DNA from: an uncultured bacterium | Lineage (GTDB): Bacteria > Actinomycetota > Coriobacteriia > Coriobacteriales > Coriobacteriaceae | NCBI GenBank assembly: GCA_905215755.1 | Contig: CAJMRE010000051.1 | Span: forward strand, 1 to 11,285 | Length of the DNA: 11,285 bases | Reading direction: 5' to 3' | Position numbers and translations under genes: made by a program | Shown: positions 5,695 through 11,285 of the stretch, one piece after another | How the letters are laid out: the number at the start of each line of letters is the position of its first letter | Position numbering within the stretch: position 1 is the stretch's first letter | The notes under the pieces: generated by a model | Databases searched by the model: none | Told to the model about the DNA's origin: nothing | The model's input: the letters and a program-made list of their open reading frames with translations, nothing else

Positions 5695-7056
5695 TTGTCT
5701 CGATTGAACCAAGGAGCTATGGGCCAGAGCTATCCACTGCCCTCGATGCTCCAAAAGCTAGCCTGCGCTTTGGCTGTGGCATTCGCCCTGGTGTGCGCGG
5801 GGGCCTGCGTGCCCACGACCGCCCAGGCGCTTGAGACCGCAAAGATCACCGCCCGACCCAATACCGGTTCGGGTAGCGACGTGGTCGGTGGCACCGAGAC
5901 CCGCATTACCTGGGAAGTTCAGGCCGATGCCGACGAGGAGCTGAGCGGTCTTTCTTTGACGTTTGTCGACGGCACGACGTTTGGTACCGATGACACGCGA
6001 TTGACGATGCTCTCGGGCGAGGACCTCATGGATCGTACGCCCATGAAACCTACGTGCAAGGCTGACGGCCAGACGCTCACGATTGACTTTGGTGAGACGG
6101 CGCCTGCCGGCGGCTATTTCCGCGTCGAGGTTTACGGCGTGACCTTCCCCGTCGAGGGCGGCGATGAGGCCTTTAGCGGCACCTATACGCTCGCTGACGG
6201 GTCGACCAAGAAGATCTCCAAGATTCCTCCCGTCGAGATTAAGGGCGTGACGGCATTCGATAACTTCCTGGCCGACCTTAAGGAGCAGCCGTGGGTCGAG
6301 GCGTGGAACTCCAATATGTTTCTGCGCCTGTTCTTAAACCCGGTCATTTTGGTCCAAAGCCTGCCGATCGTCTTTAAGGGCTTCCTCATGTCGCTCTCGA
6401 TCGTGCTCGTGGCGTTTCCGCTGGCAATCCCCTTTGGCTTTGCCTTGTCGCTCATGCGCATCTCCAAGTCGCGCATCCTGCGTTGCCTTGCCGGCATCTA
6501 TGTGAATATCATTCGCGGTACGCCGGCGTTCCTGCAGATCTATATCGCGTTCTTCGGTCTGCCGTTGGCCGGCGTCAAGGTGGACGACTATGTCTTGGGC
6601 GTCATCGTCATGGCCATGAACTCGTCTGCGTACCTGTGCGAGATCTTTCGTGCCGGTATTCAATCGATCCCCAAGGGCCAAAACGAGGCTGCTCGCTCTC
6701 TGGGCATGAATGCCTTCCAGACGCTGCTCTACGTTATGATTCCGCAGACGTTCCGCAATGTTTTGCCTACGCTGACCAGCGAGTTTATCTTGCTTTACAA
6801 GGATACGTCGCTGCTTGCCGCCGTGGGTGTGGTCGAGATCGTCATGAACGCCCGTACCATCGTGGCCACGACGGGCTCCATTACACCGTACGTGGTTGCC
6901 GCCCTGTTCTATCTGGTCATCACCCTGCCGCTCGCTCGCTTGGTGAGCGGTCTTGAGGCAAGGCTTTTGGGCACGACCGAGACCAAGAAGAAGCGTCCCG
7001 CCAAGAGCGCCGGACAGGTTGTCGCGACGCCTGCCGATCACATCGCCGGTCTGTAA
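5695..7056 (+). CDS. Amino acid ABC transporter permease with extracytoplasmic N-terminal domain
   Basis: The membrane subunit of the uptake system. It has 453 residues, about twice a typical permease of this family. Residues about 21-37 form a hydrophobic signal, with an AQA signal-peptidase-like site near 43-45. Residues about 46-200 are Thr/Gly/Asp-rich, probably beta-structured, and do not look like a solute-binding domain. The HisM/GlnP-type permease follows from about 215: IIRGTPAFLQ (272-281), and the EAA loop ENEAAR-like segment with EAARSLG (331-337) ending in IPQ (349-351), where the ATPase docks. The C-terminus is a charged, flexible tail. In this family the N-terminus of the first membrane helix faces outward, so an outer domain is topologically consistent. 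Start is TTG 5695, 5 nt after AGGAG; ATG 5719 is the alternative, with SD spacing too short. Confidence 0.88.
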   Translation: MSRLNQGAMGQSYPLPSMLQKLACALAVAFALVCAGACVPTTAQALETAKITARPNTGSGSDVVGGTETRITWEVQADADEELSGLSLTFVDGTTFGTDDTRLTMLSGEDLMDRTPMKPTCKADGQTLTIDFGETAPAGGYFRVEVYGVTFPVEGGDEAFSGTYTLADGSTKKISKIPPVEIKGVTAFDNFLADLKEQPWVEAWNSNMFLRLFLNPVILVQSLPIVFKGFLMSLSIVLVAFPLAIPFGFALSLMRISKSRILRCLAGIYVNIIRGTPAFLQIYIAFFGLPLAGVKVDDYVLGVIVMAMNSSAYLCEIFRAGIQSIPKGQNEAARSLGMNAFQTLLYVMIPQTFRNVLPTLTSEFILLYKDTSLLAAVGVVEIVMNARTIVATTGSITPYVVAALFYLVITLPLARLVSGLEARLLGTTETKKKRPAKSAGQVVATPADHIAGL

Positions 7057-7068
7057 GGAGGTCCTATC

Positions 7069-7821
<753 letters not shown>

Positions 7822-7846
7822 TCGTTTTATATGACTGACATAGCAG

Positions 7847-7882
7847 AAAACGGGAGCTGGATGTGATCCGGCTCCCGTTTTT
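7847..7882. terminator. Bidirectional Rho-independent terminator between convergent operons
   Basis: AAAACGGGAGCTGG (7847-7860) pairs with CCGGCTCCCGTTTT (7868-7881), a 14-bp stem with one G:U, loop of 7 nt and a T-run to 7882. The A-run on the left serves as a T-run on the minus strand, so the same hairpin can end both the ABC transporter transcript and the opposing DUF3793-flavodoxin transcript. It is followed by about 55 nt without recognisable features. Confidence 0.9.
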
Positions 7883-7938
7883 GTTGGGACGCGAATGTGT
7901 TTTGGTGCAGAGCGCGTTACGGGCGGAGCTCATTGCCG

Positions 7939-8358
7939 CTAGGCCAGCTCCGCTCCAAGCGCGCGACAGGCGGTCTCGCCCTCATCATCGGGCGCATCGT
8001 AGCAAATGACGGAATCGACGACATTGACGCCCGCCTCGTCGGCGTCCGCCTTCCAGTTGTCCATCCACTCGCCCTCGGCCCACGAATAAGAGCCAAAGAG
8101 GACGACCTTCTTGTCACCGAGGGTCTCCTTGACCTCGTCCCACATAGGCTGGAACTCGTCATACTCAAGCTCCTCGGAACCCATGGCGGGGCAGCCGAAG
8201 GCAATGGCGTCATAGTTGGCGGCCTTGTCTGCGGAGAAGTCGGCGCAGGAGATGACCTCTGCCTCGGCGCCGGCACCAGTTGCACCCTCGGCAACGAAGT
8301 TTGCCATGGCCTCGGTGTTGCCTGTACCGCTCCAGTAGACGACGGCGATCTTGCTCAT
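7939..8358 (-). CDS. Flavodoxin, short-chain type
   Basis: A 139-residue FMN-binding electron carrier, the size of the clostridial and Megasphaera short-chain flavodoxins. The N-terminal strand KIAVVYWSGTGNTE (3-16) contains the phosphate-binding loop SGTGNTE. CPAMGSEELEY (56-66) matches the first flavin-contacting loop and FGSYSWAEGEWMD (88-100) the second, including an aromatic residue able to stack on the flavin. Flavodoxins carry low-potential electrons and often replace ferredoxin under iron limitation. ATG 8358 follows AAAGGA with suitable spacing. The DUF3793 gene ends 46 nt upstream on the same strand, implying one operon. The shared hairpin at 7847-7882 lies downstream. Confidence 0.95.
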   Translation of the reverse strand: MSKIAVVYWSGTGNTEAMANFVAEGATGAGAEAEVISCADFSADKAANYDAIAFGCPAMGSEELEYDEFQPMWDEVKETLGDKKVVLFGSYSWAEGEWMDNWKADADEAGVNVVDSVICYDAPDDEGETACRALGAELA

Positions 8359-8404
8359 ATGTTTTCCTTTCGGTTGTGCGGCGTGCGGCCGCGTCTTGTA
8401 TGCT

Positions 8405-9109
8405 CTATCGGGTTGCCTGGACAAGTTGTCCCAGGGTGCAGCCCTGTTGATAGATGTAGGTAAGGTATTGCGTGCATGCGCGATAGCAATCGAAGGTCGT
8501 GAGCGCCTGCTCAACGTTTGTGTATACCTTCCATGCGCCAAAGACCTTATAGTTTTCGCCGTGCTGGACGATAAACTGATGGACATCTTCGTAGGGATAG
8601 CCCAAAAAATAGCCAATTTCGTGGGGGAACTCGCATATGCACCCCGTATCGCAGTGCCTATTTCGCGCGAGTGCGCAGACGCTGCCGTCATAGGCGCTTT
8701 CTGCGGCATTGCTGCTTGCCAGCGTGATGCGCGCGGCGAGATGCACCAGGGATGCGGGCAGGTTGTGGACATCGTAACCTTCGGCGGCTAGCGCCGTCGT
8801 GGCACGGGGGTCGGAGAGGTATCGCATGAGGTCCGCAGGGCGATACACATAGATGAGCGCTCCGCAGGGGCGCCAGACCAAAACGCTCATATGGATTCCG
8901 AGTGGCTGGAGCTCGCGGTTGCATTGGGCTATGACGGCGAGCAGGCGAGAGCGTCGCTCTTCGATATGGGCGGCGCCGGGTTTTCCGTTTTGGTTGGCGT
9001 AAACGCCGGGATAGGTAAAGAGCGAAGCCGGCTTGATACCTGCGAGCGTAGGGGAGCAGTTGCGCACGACAGCCGTTTGGTATGTTGGGATGTCAATGGT
9101 TCGAGTCAC
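8405..9109 (-). CDS. DUF3793 family protein
   Basis: A 234-residue protein that I assign to DUF3793, a family of unknown function found mainly in anaerobes. The recognisable core is FPHEIGYFLGYPYEDV (161-176), followed by a segment rich in aromatic residues, GENYKVFGAWKVY (184-196), and a C-terminal helix containing CYRAC (208-212). Cysteines at 146, 153, 157 and 159 lie just before the core; whether they bind metal is unknown. There is no signal peptide or membrane segment. Start is GTG 9109, preceded by AAAGGAG with a short spacing of about 5 nt. It shares a transcript with the flavodoxin gene, so a role in low-potential electron transfer or iron economy is a reasonable inference, not something the residues show. 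Confidence 0.85.
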   Translation of the reverse strand: MTRTIDIPTYQTAVVRNCSPTLAGIKPASLFTYPGVYANQNGKPGAAHIEERRSRLLAVIAQCNRELQPLGIHMSVLVWRPCGALIYVYRPADLMRYLSDPRATTALAAEGYDVHNLPASLVHLAARITLASSNAAESAYDGSVCALARNRHCDTGCICEFPHEIGYFLGYPYEDVHQFIVQHGENYKVFGAWKVYTNVEQALTTFDCYRACTQYLTYIYQQGCTLGQLVQATR

Positions 9110-9148
9110 GATGCTCCTTTCGGGTCCTCAGTTGTTAGCCTAGGAAAA

Positions 9149-9176
9149 CTTATACACGAAAGTAAGCCATGGTCAA
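9149..9176 (-). promoter_or_regulatory. Probable promoter of the DUF3793-flavodoxin operon
   Basis: On the minus strand TTGACC (9176-9171) and TATAAG (9154-9149) are 16 bp apart, each matching the sigma-70 consensus at five of six positions. The predicted start is near 9142. The TTAGCCTA core at 9135-9142 overlaps it and resembles the centre of DtxR/IdeR-type iron operators, although the outer positions do not fit well. Confidence 0.65.
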
Positions 9177-9202
9177 CAAAAAAGTTTGAAGAGGGAAACT
9201 AA

Positions 9203-9234
9203 TTGACCGAACGGACACGATTTTGGGTTAAGAT
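9203..9234 (+). promoter_or_regulatory. Possible promoter of the heavy-metal-associated protein gene, long spacer
   Basis: TTGACC (9203-9208) is a good -35, but the only passable -10, TAAGAT (9229-9234), is 20 bp away. Such overlong spacers are typical of promoters activated by MerR-family regulators, or the true -10 has been missed. It would start transcription near 9241, inside the G/C-tract palindrome. Confidence 0.35.
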
Positions 9235-9240
9235 GGGGAC

Positions 9241-9255
9241 ACCCCATGGGGGTAT
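9241..9255 (+). promoter_or_regulatory. CsoR-like metal-responsive operator
   Basis: ACCCCATGGGGGTAT has two G/C tracts around a short A/T centre and a flanking TAT, the general plan of operators bound by copper-sensing CsoR repressors. A second, overlapping dyad, ATGGGG ACA CCCCAT, covers 9233-9247. It lies at the predicted transcript start, 30 nt before a gene for a metal-binding protein, which fits repression relieved by metal. No csoR gene is in the window. Confidence 0.45.
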
Positions 9256-9284
9256 CTAGATAGTGCTACTTGAAAGGGGAACGC

Positions 9285-9668
9285 ATGAGCGACTTGCTCA
9301 ACCCTGCGAATCTCATCGTGTTGGCCGTCATTGCCGTCGGCATGTTTTTTGGACTGCGTCGCATTGTCGCTTCGACACACGGAAAGAGCTGCTGCAGCGA
9401 TGGCGCGAGCGGTAAGAAGGCCAAAAAGGTTGTTGTGGTGGATACCGATGCATCGCACTATCCCTATAGCGATGAGCTGCTCATCGGCGGCATGAGCTGT
9501 GACGGCTGCGCTCAGAACGTAGCCAATGCTCTCAATGCGCTGGATGGCGTGTGGGCAACGGTGACGTATGCGGACCACACAGCGCGCGTGCGCTCCAAGC
9601 GGCCGATCGATCGCGGTGTCCTTGAGGCTGCCGTGAGAGATGCGGGTTACTACGTCATGACGCTGTAG
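9285..9668 (+). CDS. Membrane-anchored heavy-metal-associated (HMA) domain protein
   Basis: A 127-residue protein. Residues about 8-24 form one membrane helix followed by LRR, predicting the C-terminal part in the cytoplasm. A CC pair (36-37) and a lysine-rich linker follow. Residues about 62-127 are an HMA fold: GGMSCDGCAQNVANAL (68-83) with Cys72 and Cys75 as the metal pair, then the usual second strand, helix and closing strand. HMA domains bind Cu(I), Zn or Cd in chaperones and P-type ATPases. The first 40 residues recall the small FeoB-associated Cys-rich membrane proteins, so the metal is uncertain. Start is ATG 9285, 5 nt after AAAGGGG. The CsoR-like palindrome upstream favours copper. 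A terminator lies at 9863-9900, inside the opposing gene. Confidence 0.85.
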   Translation: MSDLLNPANLIVLAVIAVGMFFGLRRIVASTHGKSCCSDGASGKKAKKVVVVDTDASHYPYSDELLIGGMSCDGCAQNVANALNALDGVWATVTYADHTARVRSKRPIDRGVLEAAVRDAGYYVMTL

Positions 9669-9694
9669 GCCTTGCCTTGGATGCGCGTCCTTGC

Positions 9695-10120
9695 CTAGGC
9701 TCGTCCGCGTAGCTCGATGTCCTGGATGTCGTCGAAGTCGATGGCGATATCTTTGAGCTTGAGGAGTTTGAAAGCAGGGAGCGCCTCGTCGAGGATGCCG
9801 GTGCGGCTGCGATAGCCGTATGTATCGTAATAGGTGACACGAACCAAGTCGCCACGCTTGAGGCCCTCGAGCTTTTTCGAAAGTTCGAGGGCTTTTTCTT
9901 CTGTGAGTTCGCATTTTGGCTCGGCGGTGATCTCTTGTTTACGCACGAGCTCGTAGTATCCCGTGAGGGCGGCAAAGGGCATAAACTGCGCGGCACGGCC
10001 GGCACGGACGGTGCCGTTGGCGGTGAGCTTTGGGTCGGCGGAGCGACGTCTTCTCTCGGGGTCCGCTAGGCGTTCAAAAGGTGTCGGTGGCCGCATCGGC
10101 TGTTGTTGGGACTTAGGCAC
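9695..10120 (-). CDS. YolD-like family protein
   Basis: A 141-residue protein with the family hallmark RAAQFMPFAALTGY (42-55) and a C-terminal beta-rich part (about 90-138) that includes RGDLVRVTYYDTYGY (89-103). YolD-like proteins are encoded beside Y-family polymerases in many Firmicutes and Actinomycetota phage and chromosomal loci and are thought to act with them, perhaps as a UmuD-like partner. The GTG start at 10120 overlaps the last 8 nt of the polymerase gene and has TAGGAGG 5 nt upstream within that gene, so the two are translationally coupled. The coding region for residues 75-86 also forms a plus-strand terminator hairpin (9863-9897). No clear terminator for this operon was seen; transcription may continue antisense to the HMA gene. 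Confidence 0.85.
   Translation of the reverse strand: MPKSQQQPMRPPTPFERLADPERRRRSADPKLTANGTVRAGRAAQFMPFAALTGYYELVRKQEITAEPKCELTEEKALELSKKLEGLKRGDLVRVTYYDTYGYRSRTGILDEALPAFKLLKLKDIAIDFDDIQDIELRGRA
9863..9900 (+). terminator. Rho-independent terminator on the plus strand, inside the yolD-like gene
   Basis: Positions 9863-9875 pair with 9880-9892: 13 bp including one G:U, closed by the stable tetraloop TTCG (9876-9879) and followed directly by TTTTTCTTC. This is as canonical as an intrinsic terminator gets, apart from lying within codons of the opposite strand. The only plus-strand gene that could use it is the HMA gene, whose stop is about 195 nt upstream; the 26-nt gap between the convergent genes holds no terminator. 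Confidence 0.7.
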
Positions 10121-11285
10121 GATGTCCTCCTACCTGATCGTTGCGTTCGCGCGCGGTGGCGCCGGCGGTAAAGCTCAGCCCCTTAACCAGCGCGTTCTTG
10201 CCGTATTTGCCTTTCACGGCCAGCACGGCGCGTGCCAGGTCGCGCTCGCGCTCATCGGCCTCGATATCGCTGAACAGATCGATGGTGGCAAATTCCTCGG
10301 GCATGAGGTTGCCAAATCCCAGATTGATGCGCTTGACCGGTCGTTTGGGATCGACGGTCTGCGCCCAGAGCTCATCGAAATAGCCCATGATCTTCTTAAA
10401 CGAATTGGTACGCTCGCTCAGCTTTCGCGAGGCGTTAGAGTGCGCAAAGAGTGCGGCATAGCCACCGCGCGGTTTGCCGCCATGCTCTCCCACAAAGATG
10501 CCATCGATTGCCTGCGCTTCGCGCACCAGGCGACGCCGTTCGTCATCGCGCTGGACGGGCTTGGGCGCACGGGGCGCGAGCTCGGGGCCGGCGGTTGCGG
10601 TGGGTTCGATACTCGATGTGCTCGAGCGCAGGTGCCCGCATCCGTCCACATACTGCGCTGTACCGCTGGCGTCGAGGCGGCGTATGTCGGCGCGTTCGCT
10701 CGCGTAGCCCACAAAGAGCGAGATGCTGTCGCAGACCATGTGCTTATCGACCAAGTCTAAAACGGCGTTGTCGACCATCTCGCGCAAGACGGTATAGGCC
10801 TGTTCGTAGGCATAACCCTTCGAGAGCACCTGTCCTGTGGTGGTCGAAGTTGCTTGCGGGCGATAGGCTTGGATATCGGCGATGGTTGTCGGCTCGCGCC
10901 CGAAGGCATGGTCGATGAGATATTCGGCATTGACGCCGAGCTCGTCGTAAAGCAGGTTTTCGTCGAGCGCCGCGACGCCCATCAGATCGTAGACGCCGTA
11001 TTTCTCGAGGCGGGCTGCCACGCCGGGACCGATGCCCCAGATATCGGTGATGGGACGATGGGGCCAGATCTCCTTGCGAAAGGTCTCGTCGTCGAGTATG
11101 CCGATGCGGCTGGGTACGTGCTTGGCGGTAATGTCGAGCGCTACCTTGGCCTGGAATAGGTTGGGGCCGATGCCGACCGTCGCCGTGATGCCGGTGCGCG
11201 CGAGGACCTCGTCGCGCAGCGTGCAGGCGAACCCTTCCGCATCTGTGTGATAGAGGTCCAGATAGGGCGTCACGTCGATAAAGCA
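10113..11285 (-). CDS. Y-family DNA polymerase (UmuC/DinB superfamily), 5' end beyond window
   Basis: A translesion DNA polymerase; 390 residues are visible and the frame is open to the right edge. The first visible residues, CFIDVTPYLDLY, are the end of the palm motif, so the catalytic Asp-Glu of the SIDE motif lies just outside. GIGPNLFQAKVALDITAK follows, then a helix-hairpin-helix thumb element, DIWGIGPGVAARLEKYGV. The little-finger domain has a low-complexity, Pro/Ala/Arg-rich insertion of roughly 60-75 residues (about 10464-10697) between its first strand (ISLFVGY) and NASRKLSERTNS. The C-terminus GATARERNDQVGGHRA matches the UvrX/YqjW-type branch that is paired with YolD proteins. The stop overlaps the yolD-like start by 8 nt. 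Any LexA-type operator would lie outside the window. Confidence 0.9.
   Translation of the reverse strand, partial: CFIDVTPYLDLYHTDAEGFACTLRDEVLARTGITATVGIGPNLFQAKVALDITAKHVPSRIGILDDETFRKEIWPHRPITDIWGIGPGVAARLEKYGVYDLMGVAALDENLLYDELGVNAEYLIDHAFGREPTTIADIQAYRPQATSTTTGQVLSKGYAYEQAYTVLREMVDNAVLDLVDKHMVCDSISLFVGYASERADIRRLDASGTAQYVDGCGHLRSSTSSIEPTATAGPELAPRAPKPVQRDDERRRLVREAQAIDGIFVGEHGGKPRGGYAALFAHSNASRKLSERTNSFKKIMGYFDELWAQTVDPKRPVKRINLGFGNLMPEEFATIDLFSDIEADERERDLARAVLAVKGKYGKNALVKGLSFTAGATARERNDQVGGHRA

Noticed and set aside
5713..5721. ATG 5719 as permease start
   Set aside because: AAGGAG is only 2 nt away; TTG 5695 has correct spacing. Not excluded, and it changes only eight residues.
8359..8772. 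In-frame upstream extension of the flavodoxin to 277 residues
   Set aside because: It would overlap the DUF3793 gene in another frame; the flavodoxin fold starts at ATG 8358 with its own ribosome binding site.
11271..11273. GTG as start of the Y-family polymerase
   Set aside because: The frame stays open to the edge and the preceding residues CFID continue the conserved palm motif, so the gene begins outside the window.

Overview
The window reads as chromosomal DNA of a G+C-rich, anaerobic Coriobacteriia member, most likely Collinsella or a close relative. I infer this from protein-level resemblance (aldo/keto reductase with a ferredoxin tail, DUF3793-flavodoxin pair, short flavodoxin, polar amino acid ABC system) and from gene density; no rRNA or other phylogenetic marker is present. 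Genes lie on both strands and most have clear Shine-Dalgarno sites. I see no tRNA, rRNA, CRISPR array, insertion sequence or phage gene.

Layout. Positions 1-1088 (minus strand) hold a ketopantoate reductase-like gene cut by the left edge, a terminator-like hairpin just before its ribosome binding site, and a 60-residue ORF that looks like the C-terminal end of a cyclase-family hydrolase. Positions 1251-4570 (plus strand) hold an aldo/keto reductase with two 4Fe-4S motifs, a Gfo/Idh/MocA oxidoreductase and endonuclease IV. Both junctions of this trio carry a copy of the same long palindromic element, whose arms differ by compensating changes.

Positions 4632-7882 form a polar amino acid uptake unit: promoter, lipoprotein binding protein, a strong hairpin, a permease with an unusual extracytoplasmic N-terminal domain, and the ATPase, closed by a bidirectional terminator. 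From the other side, a DUF3793 gene and a short flavodoxin gene (9109 to 7939, minus strand) run towards that terminator from a good sigma-70-type promoter.

That promoter diverges from the control region of a small membrane-anchored heavy-metal-associated domain protein (9285-9668, plus strand), preceded by a G/C-tract palindrome resembling a CsoR-type copper operator. The window ends with a YolD-like gene and an overlapping Y-family DNA polymerase gene (minus strand, cut by the right edge), a translesion-repair pair. A near-perfect plus-strand intrinsic terminator lies inside the yolD-like gene, where it would end the metal-protein transcript antisense to the repair operon.

The strongest candidates for something undescribed are the paired covarying palindromes (2441-2526 and 3608-3695), the terminator embedded antisense in the yolD-like gene, and the permease with its extra outer domain.
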